A stretch of DNA of 64,000 bases from Antedon mediterranea (Eukaryota; Echinodermata; Crinoidea; Comatulida; Antedonidae), in NCBI RefSeq assembly GCF_964355755.1, contig NC_092674.1:12963001-13027000 (forward strand), given 5' to 3'. Shown piece after piece: positions 45,655 to 58,800 of the stretch. The first letter of the stretch is position 1, and each line of letters opens with the position of its first letter. The position numbers were made by a program, and so were the translations under genes. Under the pieces are notes generated by a model that saw only the letters and a list, made by a program, of their open reading frames with translations, searched no databases and had not been told where the DNA came from.

Positions 45655-46580
45655 TTAGATAAACTTGAAGTTGCAAGATTGAAGGAATTCAATTTAAGTG
45701 CTGGTGTAATACAGATATGGTGGAGGAAAATCCTGGCAACCAAAAGTAAACAAGAGGTATTGATTGTAATAGTGTTTTGACAAATATCTTGCAGGCATCA
45801 TGCTGTTACCAAACCAAGCCACAGAAGGCTATTTTAACATTGAATTACATCTTAACTTTTATTCATTTTAAAATTTTTATAATTAAACTAAATGTGTTTA
45901 TGTACTGTTAGATGCTCAGTCACTGATTGATATGTTGTAGGTTTTAGAGGCTGGAAGGTGAGAGAAGATGTAAAGAAACGACATGAGGCAGCACGTGTCA
46001 TACACTATGCTATGATGCTGAGTCACTTATTAGAATTGATGTGTTGTATGTTTTAGAGGCTGGAAGGTGAGAGAAGATGTAAAGAGACGACATGAGGCAG
46101 CACGTGTCATACAGTATGCTATGAGTGGATATTCAATTCGTTTACATCAACGCAAGTTAGAGGAACAACTAAATGAAGTAGATTCAGACGAGGTAGGCCT
46201 TTACTTAAAACTCTCAATTCTCAATCTACGCTGCACCAACATACTTTACCAAGTGAAGTATGTTCCTTCATCCTCATGTACTTTAATGATGTTGAATTAA
46301 CACATCATCATTGATATGTATTGAGTTATAAAACTAAAAATGTTGAATCGAGAATATTTAATTTACTGAGAGATCAGTTAATTTTTAACTCATGAAATAT
46401 TCTCACTATTCAAATCATAAACATTTAGTTTATGGTGTTTATACCAATCTAATACTTTTTTTTTCTTTATACAATTTAACATTTATTTTTACCACTTAGC
46501 TGATTTGCTGAGCACCTGAATATAAAACGTGTTACAGAAGAGAAGCCTGTAAATCAAGGAACCATCATTAACAAGTTTGT
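45655..46580 (+). CDS. IQ-motif protein, partial exon set
   Basis: Likely exons: 45655-45756 (AGVIQIWWRKILATKSKQE), a second block up to 46192 (GWKVREDVKRRHEAARVIQ, then YSIRLHQRKLEEQLNE) and perhaps 46513-46580 (HLNIKRVTEEKPVNQGTIIN). VIQ..WR and the basic repeats resemble calmodulin-binding IQ motifs, as in myosin necks or ciliary IQ proteins. The phase does not match between the first two exons, and the second is partly duplicated in tandem, so the model is incomplete or broken. No start codon or stop is assigned. Confidence 0.45.
45905..46130 (+). repeat. ~110-bp tandem duplication covering part of an IQ exon
   Basis: GAGGCTGGAAGGTGAGAGAA and the following bases occur at about 45947 and 46056, with upstream CAGTCACTGATTGATATGTTG versus a similar copy. 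The first copy has an acceptor-like TTGTAG; the second has TTGTATG there. Continuous reading from the first copy meets TAG before the second. Confidence 0.75.
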
Positions 46581-46599
46581 GTAAGTTGCAACCACTCCT

Positions 46600-48000
46600 G
46601 CAGTTAATATAGCTTTTGGTATTGTGTTACTTGGTTTGTTGTAAGTATGTTAATCCAGGAACTACCACCAGTATCAAGGTTGTGTCAAATGCCGCAAATT
46701 GTCTACTATATAAATGTTGAAAGAAAAATGAATATTGACATAATTTTTTACATGCGTGTGCTGTCGTACCAATTTTTATTCACAATACAAACAATAATAC
46801 AGTCTTTGTGAAGCTCTTTCAGCTTTGATTTGGTTTTCACGCATGAGTAAACTTTATGAAAATGAAATTATCCTAATATTAAATTTTATTATAAACAAAT
46901 CATGTAAAACTAACAATGTAAAACTAAGTATGTAATTTCAGTAAATAACAATTATTCTCAGGAATATGATTTAATTTTGTGATTTTTATGTCCCATGCAT
47001 TTAGGATCAATTGAAGATTTAAATGTTGTGTTGTTTTTCTATTAAATTCTTTTTATTAACCCTATTGGTCGCGTTGAGATTTTAAAAATGCAATACAAAA
47101 AAGTTAACAATATTGTATATCATTTATTTTATTAAAATAGAATATGAAATATGTATTTATTTAGTAACTCTACTAATAAATGTATATTTTTTAAGTTTAA
47201 ATCAACAGCATGCATACACCACAACATTGTACTTTATCTTTACAAGAGTTATCTTGTAAATATAAATTTACAATTTTAGTTAGCAATTATTAATGTCATT
47301 TCCATTCCTTAAACCATTTTAAGTAAGAACTGTTCCCCTCACTATAATTAATGACAATATTTACAAATATCTTAATAATGTTCTCTCTCCTTGTAATGTT
47401 GCGTCAGTTGAGTCGATTATTGAACAAAATAAGGTTTTATTTTAAATTACCCTACTTACAGTTTGTCAAATGCGCACAATAAAGAATCGATTACACGTAA
47501 ATATTACAAAAGAGTTAATATTAAACTAGCATTCAAATCATTTAAAATGTCAAACTTTTTTAGTCAAGACATTTTAAGGGAGTTCGCCTATTTATCAAAT
47601 GCCTCACAAACGTTATTTTAACTCAAAAGTTCGGAGGAATTATTCATAATTTATCTAACATATTTTTCCTAGAAAACACATCATGCTAATATTGGATGTG
47701 ATTGACTGATTGGAGGCATCTGTACGGTCAGTAAAAATATCTTATTTTTGTGATGAATGGGGAGAAAGGACCATTCTGTTTTAGGTTTTCAGAAGCCTGT
47801 TGATCGTCACACACACTAGACAGCAGCTGATTAGAATTCTGATTAAAAATTATTTCAAAACGTGTGGTTTTATAATCCCAAGTTATACCAAGTACGCCTT
47901 CTAATCATAATAATATTTATAATCATAATATTGATGCTTATGATGCACACTATATATCATTGGCAGAGTTTAATGTGTCAAGACATCAAAATAAACAATG
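46600..48000. other. No gene recognised
   Basis: AT-rich intergenic sequence. 47680-47800 is a copy of a repeat also found at about 50200-50320 (shared ACTGATTGGAGGCATCTGTA). Confidence 0.5.
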
Positions 48001-48937
48001 CAAATAATGTAGGATAATTCAGTCCCTCTAATGGAATTCAACAACAAATAATTTAGGATAATTCAGTCCCTCTAATTGAATTCAACAACAAACAATTTAG
48101 GATAATTCAGTCCCTCTAATTGAATTCAACAACAAATAATTTAGGATAATTCAGTCCCTCTAATTGAATTCAACAACAATTAATTTAGGATAATTCAGTC
48201 CCTCTAATTGAATTCAACAACAAATAATTTAGGATAATACAGTCCCTCTAATTGAATTCAACAACAAATAATTTAGGATAATTCAGTCCCTCCTCTAATT
48301 GAATTCAACAACAAATAATTTAGGATAATTCAGTTCCTCTAATTGAATTCAACAACAAATAATTTAGGATAATTCAGTCCCTCTAATTGAATTCAACAAC
48401 AAATAGTTTAGGATAATTCAGTCCCTCTAATTGAATTCAACAACAAATAATTTAGGATAATTCAGTCCCTCTAATTGAATTCAACAACAAATAATTTAGG
48501 AAAATTCAGTCCCTCTAATTGAATTCAACAACAAATAATTTAGGATAATTCAGTCCCTCTAATTGAATTCAACAACAAATAGTTTAGGATAATTCAGTCC
48601 CTCTAATTGAATTCAACAACAAATAATTTAGGATAATTCAGTCCCTCTAATTGAATTCAACAACAAATAATTTAGGATAATTCAGTCCCTCTAATTGAAT
48701 TCAACAACAAATAGTTTAGGATAATTCAGTCCCTCTAATTGAATTCAACAACAAATAATTGAGGATAATTCAGTCCCTCTAATTGAATTCAACAACAAAT
48801 AATTTAGGATAATTCAGTCCCTCTAATTAAATTCAACAACACATCATTTAGGATAATTCAGTCCCTCTAATTGAATTCAACAACAAATAATTTAGGATAA
48901 TTCAGTCCCTCTAATTGAATTCAACAACAAATAATTT
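48001..48937. repeat. 44-bp minisatellite, about 21 copies
   Basis: Unit of the form TTTAGGATAATTCAGTCCCT plus CTAATTGAATTCAACAACAAATAA, repeated with very few differences (one unit has an extra CCT). High identity indicates recent expansion or homogenisation. It lies between the IQ exons and the 3' end of the Roc-COR gene. Confidence 0.97.
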
Positions 48938-49291
48938 CATGAGATGAAAATGTGTTCCTTTGTTCCCATTGCACAAATATAATACATTTGTTTTATTGAC
49001 AATTTGATTGGACGATTGTGGGTCATATGACATTAACTAAATGTACTACAGTATGGTACTGAAATTCAGTTTTATGAATTTATTTTTGTTAGAGAGATTG
49101 AGCAACCACACGCTTGAGAAGAGTCCAGGCTGTTGATTGATTAAGTAACCTGTAGAGGCCTGCAGTCTATTTGTTCAACTCCATGTCCAAAATTGGAATA
49201 CTGCCTTTTTGAATGGCAACATTATATTTTGTTATGATTTAACCAGATACAAAATACATACAAATATAACAATATTTTGTCATTCACATAC

Positions 49292-49317
49292 CTGACATCT
49301 CATGATGTCAGGTAGGT
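49292..49317. repeat. Short perfect hairpin
   Basis: ACCTGACATC and GATGTCAGGT with a four-base loop, about 280 bp beyond the stop of the minus-strand gene, near its candidate polyadenylation signals. Confidence 0.6.
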
Positions 49318-49453
49318 GACCTATGTTAAAGTACTTGTATTACTTTGGTCTATTAAAACATAGTTGTATCTTGCACTTTTAATAACATTATTTCAATAGG
49401 TCTTCTTTATTGTCCTTTATTAACTATGTATCTCCTATTGTTCATACAAATTG

Positions 49454-49459
49454 TTTATT
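49454..49459 (-). terminator. Candidate polyadenylation signal of the Roc-COR gene
   Basis: AATAAA on the minus strand about 140 bp after the stop. Other candidates lie near 49405. Confidence 0.4.
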
Positions 49460-49512
49460 TGTTGAACTGAGTTACCATATAGCTGCAGTTCATACGGTCT
49501 ACTGTAGGTTTT

Positions 49513-49597
49513 CAATAGACACTTTAGACTGTTTCTAGAAATTCTACAATATCCATTCTCAACTTGCATCAAGGCTTTTACTACTTCCTCTCGTTGG
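49513..49597 (-). repeat. 84-nt tandem duplicate of the gene's last coding segment
   Basis: TTCTACAATATCCATTCTC and AAGGCTTTTACTACTTCCTC recur 84 bp apart. One set lies in the last exon, the other just past the stop. The extra copy would encode a QREEVVKALMQVE-like relative of the C-terminus, so the stop sits at the duplication junction. Confidence 0.75.
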
Positions 49598-49598
49598 T

Positions 49599-49870
49599 TC
49601 ACATCTCTTTCTTGGTTTCTAGTAATTCTACAATATCCATTCTCTCAACTGCTCTCAAGGCTTTTACTACTTCCTCTTGTTGTTTCACATCCCTTCCTTG
49701 CTTACATCGCCATTGTACAAGTGATTCCATTGTTGCTTCTACAGTCAGCGCTGAAAACCTTCTCTCAGTTTGTGATAGCTCAACATCAGCAATACCAAGA
49801 TGCCTACAGAAATTCTTCCAATCTGTCATCTTCTCAGATATTATCAGGAAGTCCAAGTCTGTTAAGCATC
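49599..49870 (-). CDS. Roc-COR gene last exon (death domain 4)
   Basis: DWKNFCRHLGIADVELSQTE and SLVQWRCKQG follow the death-domain pattern (W..LA..LG..., then L..W), then VVKALRAVERMDIVELLE and TGA. Confidence 0.93.
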
Positions 49871-52800
49871 CTGTAAAAACACATTTAATTGACTTCATTA
49901 AATAAAATACATTTGGTTGTTTTTCTTCAAACATTCAGGTGCTGAAATTAAGCAACATTTCTGGAATGTAACATTCTATTTGTATTGGAAGAAATCATGA
50001 ATAAAGCATGAGCCTAATTACTAATTATTTACTTATTATTTTATTCTTAGAATTACAAGATAGCTAACCTATTTCCTGAATACAAGAGAACTTAACCCTC
50101 GAAAATATACAAAATGTGTCCTTACGTAAAATACATATTGCACAATTTCATCACAACAACATAAGTTACATAAATATTTGATCGTACCCCTGAAAAATGG
50201 GTCAATATTGGATGTAGTTTACTGATTGGAGGCATCTGTATGGCCAGTAAAAATACACTTGTTTTATTGGTGATGAATGGGAAGGCATGGATCATTCTCT
50301 TTTATGTTTTTTCAGATGGGTGTTCATTTTAGACACAGTTTTGTTTGTTTGTTTTTATATATCTAGGCAAATTTCCAAGGATAACCATAAGCGAATTCAA
50401 TCACTATCCTTCTTAAGGTGGCAATCCCATTCACAAGACAAACATATACACAAGATGCTCTACATAAACGAAGTCTTATTACAAGTCTTTGGGGGTGGAG
50501 TTGTATTTGTCATTATAAAACATCCTGACATATGACAGGAATTGAACCCAGGAGCCATGAATTGGTAGCCAAATTAGCTTAATCACGTTTAAAACATTTC
50601 TTGTTTATCAAATGATTGCTGATGACAATAAAGAGTCAAATCACTAATTATATCTACAGTAGTATCAGGTATACATATAACATTTGTTTTTAATAACAAT
50701 CATTACCCACCTTGTCCTGATTGGTCTGTAAACACTGCAACTTCTAAACTGACATCATCTTTGTATTCATATCTTGTACACAGGCTATCAGCTAAATCAA
50801 CACGTCCCTGTTGTTTAAAAGCCTTGATCATTGTAGGTAGCTGATGTGCTTCTGCATGTTGACAGCTATTTCTCCATTGGACCAATACCTCCATTATGGC
50901 ATCTTCTACATGTTTGTTTTTGTCTGCAATTTTATTAACGTTGTCCCATTTGATTCCAAGTCGCACTGCTAGTCTTCTCCAACTTTGATTTAAATTGTCA
51001 CAGATGAATAAGAGATCTTGATCATCAAAAAAAGCTGTGAAATAATAAAAGCAATAAGGTAATGCGTTCTGTTTCAATTAAATTCAACTCCCTATTCCAT
51101 GCAATATTTATTTCGGAATCTCTCGTCCATAGAAAATAAACATAATTTTGTATCAATTAACACATTTAAATAAAAATATGATTATCAGAATATTTTTTTT
51201 TAAAGCATTCATGAGCAAGATTTTATAACACACCTAAGATTCTTAATTTAATTTGAGAATTGCGAGTCATATTTTATTTAAATGTGCTATTGCTCTCTTA
51301 ATGATGCCATTGAGAGTGCAATGTTGTTATATGTGCACACAAGTACCTGCATTTTGCATGTTCATTTTTGTTACACGGTGAGTGAGCAACCACATGTTAC
51401 AAGAGGCGAGGCTATTGTTGCCTCTCTTTTTATCAAAAGTAGGTGTATACTCATAAACATTCATTACTTGTATACTATTTAATGGCACGAATCATTACAA
51501 TATAAAATGCATTATACCTGAATGTTTGATAAACTTGTGTATTTCATTGTCAACATATTTGTGAAACAGCAGATCAGCAAGATCATTACGACCATGTTGT
51601 CTTAGTGCAGTACACAATACTTGTTGCTGATTAAGGTCACTACCAATGTTTCTCCTCCAATGTTTCAGCATCTTTGCTGTAGCTTTATCTGTTTGCTTTT
51701 CATTATCTAAAATAGTATTCACTTTAGACCATGTAAGCCCCAAACGAACACCAAATCGTCTGCAGGAAAGATCCATCTCTCTGGACACTTTGTCAATAGT
51801 TAGGTCATCCACATAGTCTATATCGAAAAACAAAATTTTATTTCTATTGTGTTTTTAATCCTTCACAATAGTAACTAAACATAATAATTATTTTATCATA
51901 ATATATACCTTTGTTATCCTTGACATCTGACATCCTCCTTCGTTTACTAGATCCCTTAACTCGTGATTTTTTTAAAGATGTTTTCCCCTTCGTCATTTTA
52001 TGAGCCTTAGCAACAGTATCATCATCATCAGTATCAGATTCTGGATCTATGTTCTTCTGTCTACCAGCTTCTTTTGAGGTAGAAGCTACAATGACAATAA
52101 AAAAACAAAATAGTGATAAAGTTAAACCAAGATGTAAAATTGCTTGTTTTGTATTGTTATTTTATGTAGTATTACTCTTTTAGTATAATAATAATCATAT
52201 TGGTTATTTATGAATGTATTAGTTTGGCAATTCTGGAATTAAATTTAAAAATGATGATCTTCAAAAATATACACTAATGATAATTTCTGTATTAGCTGAA
52301 CAGTTTTTTATTTTCAATACTTTACCAGCAACTTGTTGACATACAGTATATTGCGCTGTATATTGTTGATATTAATTTATATCTGTGAAAGTCAGTTGCA
52401 TTCAACTATCGCATGGTTTAAACATTAAAAACCTAGAATTGTAGTGTACGATGATGATGATAATCATTCATAATACATCTTTTACCATCAACCGCACCTT
52501 TGTTATCCTTCTTGGAGGAAAAGAATCTCTTCACTTTACGAGTGATTCTTTGAAGTCTTGAAGTAGAAGCTTGTGCATTGCTGTGACCATCACTGTCAGA
52601 ATCTAGAGCTATGCTTTGTTTTGTACTATCTTTCGATTCAGATGCTAAACAAAAATAAATCGAAAAGCAACATTTTACAAACTGTATAACTTAGATGTAC
52701 ATCTTCAATAATACTGTTTTTTTTTAATTCTGTGGATTATCATAAACTAGATGGCACGCTCGCTTCGCTCGCGTACCATCTAGGTCGTGCCCACAGATGG

Positions 52801-55800
52801 TTCTCGAATACACAGTATTTCCAGCGAGAAAAAAAATGGAGATTTCAAATGTACGTACCGCAGGACTATAATACATTGTCGTTTACAGAAACGAATAAAT
52901 ATACACAATTATTTATGTAGTCAACCAAAATTAGCACCCTGGGAATTACTTCCGAGAGAGAAACAAAATGAGTCAAATTTTGTTATTTGGACTCATTTAA
53001 ACAAACCCAATTTGTGTTTTGTATGTAACATTAAGAGTTGAGGGATGGGGGAAGAAGATAGGTACAAAGAGGAAACATTTTAAAATATATTCTTATCCAC
53101 TCAGTAACGAAATATTGTTTTAAATGTGTTATAGGCCTATAAATAATATACCACTAAATACAGTAAAACATTTACGATTTAATACGGTACTTTGTTAAAA
53201 CTCTCACTGTCATAGTCGATTGAAATAGTAAAGTACATGTAACGATACACCACTACGACGTTTATATATTTTTAAATTATTAATTAATACAAACGTTGAG
53301 AAGCAACTGTCAGTAATAACGTTAATTTATTTGTATATTATATGTTTATAATCTAACAGTAGGGCCTACCCACACTCACAGTAATAAAGTTTATTTGTAT
53401 ATATTTTTATATTACATCTAACAGTACCAACACTCACAGTAAGAAATTTGCGATTCAAATTGCGATCAAAAGTGGTTAATACCTTAACAGTATTGTACAG
53501 CATTGCAATACTATTTATGTTTATTCTCCAAGGGGGCCCATAAATCTAAATCTATACCTCTATGGTTAAACCAAATAATTTGGAATGTTTATTTGTATAT
53601 TATATGTTTATAATCTAACAGTAGGGCCTACCCACACTCACAGTAATAAAGTTTATTTGTATATATTTTTATATTACATCTAACAGTACCAACACTCACA
53701 GTAAGAAATTTGCGATTCAAATTGCGATCAAAAGTGGTTAATACCTTAACAGTATTGTACAGCATTGCAATACTATTTATGTTTATTCTCCAAGGGGGTC
53801 CATAAATCTAAACCTCTATGGTTAAACCAAATAATTTGGAATGTTCCATTCATCACAAATCAATACATTTGTAAAAACGTATATTAAATGTATCAAAATA
53901 GTATTTTTTAAAGAAAATCGGCCTGTCTTCAACATTATGATGCTGTACTCGAACTGTTCAACCGGTTTTCAGCTATTAAAAACAATTATCGTAGGAGGAG
54001 ATAGGAAAATGCGAAGCCTCCTCGCATTTTTGTGGCGGGTATTTTTCAAGATGAACATCCATTAGACAGTGTATACCACGATCGGAAAACACCCCTATTT
54101 GGGACAAATCGTTGAACCTAAATTCGTTTTAATCGTCAATAACTAATTATCTAACTTAATTTAATTAGTAAACAGGGTTACATCAGGTGGTTAAAATCAG
54201 TACCGAAAGTACGAACCAACTTTATATACCATCGAGTAAAAATTCTAGAAGTAAGGCGCGATTTACCGAATTTTGCCCTTACGTAAATTTATATATAGAT
54301 GATGATGACACAGAATTATTATAAAAATCTAAAAAAAAGTTTTTTTTTTCTACTTTTCTACATTTTATGGCATTTATATAATAGTTGAAAGATTGTAACT
54401 TCTTATAATGAAGTAACATACAATTATTATTCATTTTTACATGAATGATGCAAATAAAATGTCTTATATCCATTAAGTATACTTAAATAAATAAAGAATA
54501 TATATATTTTTTATTTTCGAAATTCTTAACTTGAATCCTCATTTATTTTGTTTGGTTTAAGAATTTTTTTTTTTATTTTACTTCATCCTAAATTAAAAGT
54601 TTCACTGATGGATAATACACAAAACAAATCCTCTACCTTTTAGTACAATGTCTCCAAACAGATTACGATAACGTTTCACTTCCATTCCTCTGCTTCCACA
54701 TGGCAACACATCTTTGTCAAATTTGCGTACAACATGCATATGAGTGTGTTCACCTTTTGAGCCACACACACAAGGGATGTACATCTTTACTTTAACACCA
54801 CGTGCATTCTTCTCACTCAAAAAGTGCAATTCTTTTTCAAGAAATGTTAGTACCTATAAAATAGAATAATTTGATTTAGTTGATTATTTTGCTACCCACA
54901 ACAAAAAGTAGTATTTAAATAATTATACAAACTAAAAATTAGTAAATGGAGCAAAGAATGATAACATGTAAGCATGTTTCCGAATAGGATCACCAAAACA
55001 TATTCAAATACAAAATACATTATTATTTTACTATTAAGTGTACATTACAGTTTAAATAAAGTAATTATTAATTATTGTTTATTGTTTAATTTTCTTTAAT
55101 CATCAATATTGTTTATACTCTACATATGCAACTCATAAACATTATTTTACATTAACTTACGTTCTTACAGATGCTAGGTTTTGGATCATCATCTTCAGGA
55201 AGGCCAGCAGCATTCATCATGTCTGTTCTAACTATTGTTGTCTGCAATATCAAAAATCAATTTTTATTTTTATTCTTTTGACAATTGTTTCTCTTTAATT
55301 TTCATTAAAGCAATTGCCACTTAATCTATAATCTATATATAATCTATTATGATCTATATATATATAATATTATAAACTATAAAGATAAATGAAAAAAACA
55401 CCTTTTAATGTAGATAATTGCCATATTTTCACCGATTGAACAAGCATTTGCTTTTTATTTTAGTCTATTTCAATTTTACTGTTATTCTATTATGTTATAT
55501 CTGGAGGATATAACTGAAAATCTAAAAACTGATAATGTTTCTATTATAATTCTATCTGAGGCTGATATTTTCTCAGAGGTAATTAAACATTTATAGTTAT
55601 GTTCCTAAGATGATACTTTCTCAGATTTAGTTTTTAGTCTTATAACATCAATTTTATTAAGTCTACCTGAAACAAACGGCAATTGTTGATGGTAGCTACA
55701 TTTAGAACCACAAAATGATGGCCATCAATATGCAGTTCTACATGCTCATAAGACAATGTAGGCTCAACATCTTCCATTTGAAATTCCTCAATAAATTTTG

Positions 55801-58800
55801 TTGTGACACGTTGGAAGAGATCATCTGGTAGGTAGCCATCAAAGTCATGAAATAGAGAAATAGCACGCTTCTCTTCATATTCAACAGCCTTTGTATCATC
55901 ACGTTGGGGCTTTAGGCGTGAAAGAACATAGAACGTTCGTTCAACATTCTATAGAAACAAAAATGGAACATGAGTAGTAGATGGAATATATTAAAAAATA
56001 ATTGAACTAAATATTTGAAATGAAATGTAAATACCTCTTTACTCCTTTTTTCACACATTAACCCAAAGGTTTGCATCAGAGACACAAAGAAGATAATCAT
56101 CTCAGCTGAATCATCCTTCCATATATGCCGCAGCAGTCTTTCATCTAGTTTACCCCCATTTAAATTTCTCCAAAGCTGTTTCATAGATGGCTAAAAAAAT
56201 ATAAAAGCACAAGTGTAATTTGTCAATGCAACAAAGTAATTACTGTTCTTCTGTTCAGTAAAACCTCACCTTTGGGAAAACCTTATTGAAACTTAATTAC
56301 TTGTGCAATGAATGAGGTTAATATCACAGATAACATCTATTAAGGGGACACTTTGTTGGGTCTTCCCTTAATGGGAGTGCTACACTAATACGTTTACAAG
56401 CATATATTTTAGTATTAGAATATAATAGAATTAATGAGGTATAATTTCGTTCTCTGTGTGGCAGATATTACATGTTTACAGCTAAATCCTAAATGTTTAC
56501 ATATGATATTCACCAATGACTGACACCACTCAAAGAAGTGAAGTTTGCAAACCTGAAGGCTGGGATCTATAACTGTGATGATTGTTTTAAACTTGTCAAC
56601 TACTCCCATCAAATCTATAACAATTTTTTCTTTGAGGATCTTGTCATCTGGGTAGAACAGAATCTCACCGATGTCGTGCAAATACTCAAGAAACTGTTTT
56701 CTGTCAGTTATCTTACAACTAGCAAGTAAATCATTGATCTAAAAGGCAAATAAATATTATAATGAAAAATGTAACGAAAACAAAAATATTGAGTAATTAC
56801 AAACTGGTTTTCTGCTGATGTTATCAATCATTTCGTTAATGTTCAAAGGTTGTTTATATAGGACATAATACTTTATCATGCAAGGGTAGATTTGAAATCT
56901 GAAAGTTTCCTAACCAACAGTAAACTCAAGGTTTACCACTTACTTCAATAATTGTTATTGCCAAACAAAATGTTCATTTTGTTTTTGGCAAAATTGGTAC
57001 TAAAACAATTGCACCATTCCTGTTTGATACATATTTGTTGAAGATTCACCATAAACAGTCAATTAACACAGACAGCAAAGCAGGGATACTGTTAATGTTA
57101 CTATCAATAACAAGTTTTTTTTTCACTTTAACACCATTCGATGCAGCAATAAAAAGGGTTTAATGCTTTAATGTGATTTAAGAATAAACAAATGTAATGG
57201 ATGTTAAACACTTATTATTAAAACACATTATTCAATCAATTTTTTTTTATATAAATGTATCTATTCTAACCTGAGATATTGGTAGATACAGTTTGTCTTT
57301 TCGTAACTTTTGTATTTCCTGCAGTACTTGTAGCCATTTGATTGGCAAAGTAAGAATCATCATCTGGACTAATTTTTGTATTTGGAGAATGATTTTAGAA
57401 GCACCGCTCTTTTCAAATGATACACTGTTTTCAATGGTAAAGAGCTCTTCTTGATACACCATATCCTCAAATGGTTTTCCTTCCAGGGCTTTCCAAAGTT
57501 TTTTCTCTATTGCCTTTACCTAAAATAAATAACATCACATTGGAATTAAACGTATGTCATGGGAAAATTTAAAGGGTGCCGTACCAGCCAAGACCCCACC
57601 CCCACCCCATTTGTAAACTGCAAGAAGTCTTTTATTTAATTTATGTCACGCATTTATGTACCCAGTGTACACTAGTATAATTATACCAATATAAGAAAAT
57701 GTGTGATAAATCATACATATTTGTATACCCTTTTATTTGTTTTATTATAGACCTAACAGATGGAACATTATTATCACAATGAAAGTGCACATACTGTAGT
57801 ATTTCATTTATGAAATAATCTTAGATTTTTACAAAAAAATATCATTTGAAATACTTTTAATCTTTAGCCTACATATATTTTTAATTGAAATTAAGGTAAG
57901 ATAATCATTTAATCATAAGCCAGCACAGTACAGTAGTATGTGCATGTCATGACAATGAAACAACTGTCCACCTGATTACATAATCGGGACTTTACGAAAC
58001 AGGGTGGTTAGTTTTCTGTGTTCGCTGGAGCGCAAAATTATAAACAAGACATAGCCATTTTATTAGTTACCCACCACGTGAAGACGACAACGATCGGTCA
58101 GAGAGAGAGAGAGACAACCATGTCTACTAGCCTACTAGACTATAATAGGGCTACTCTAGCTAGGGGACCTACCTAGGCTACTTACTAGATATGGGTGTAT
58201 TGATTTGGGTTTATGGCCTAAAAGCTAGAACAGCATTATCTCTAGTCTCCCTCCCCTGTCTCACGGGGGCCCTATTGAATCTCTTTGGCTTGGTGGTACG
58301 ACATATGCTTTCTAGCTAGGGACCTTGCAAACAAACGCCGTGCAAAATGTATTACACAGCAGCAATTTTAATCAAAAAACAATGTTATTTCGTTAAACAA
58401 TTAAATTAGAAGTGAAAATTACACTTTAAGTGTTTTGAACTGTATATTTAAGGTTATATATACTAGTTGTATTTCTAATCGTTCTTCATGAGCACCTAAT
58501 AGTATGAGCATGACATGATGTATAAAACAATCGCCCACCTGATTACACAATATATGGTTGCCAATGTTAGGGATGAAACTACATATTGTTTCCAATGAAT
58601 CAATTACAATATACAATTTTGTAATGTTTAATGAAACAAAATATGATAACATATGTACCATTTGTTGTCTTTCTTGTTCAGTTTTACCAAGGCTCTCATA
58701 ATGTGTACCAATCAGCATTATCTTGTTTTTCTGTCCTGTTCTTACGTTTACAAAAACTGAACGAATCCAAAACAGAATGAACTCAAGATTTGTCATTCGA

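Noticed and set aside
48001-48937. CRISPR-like array
   Set aside because: Units are contiguous 44-bp repeats without unique spacers, and this is an animal genome; it is a minisatellite.
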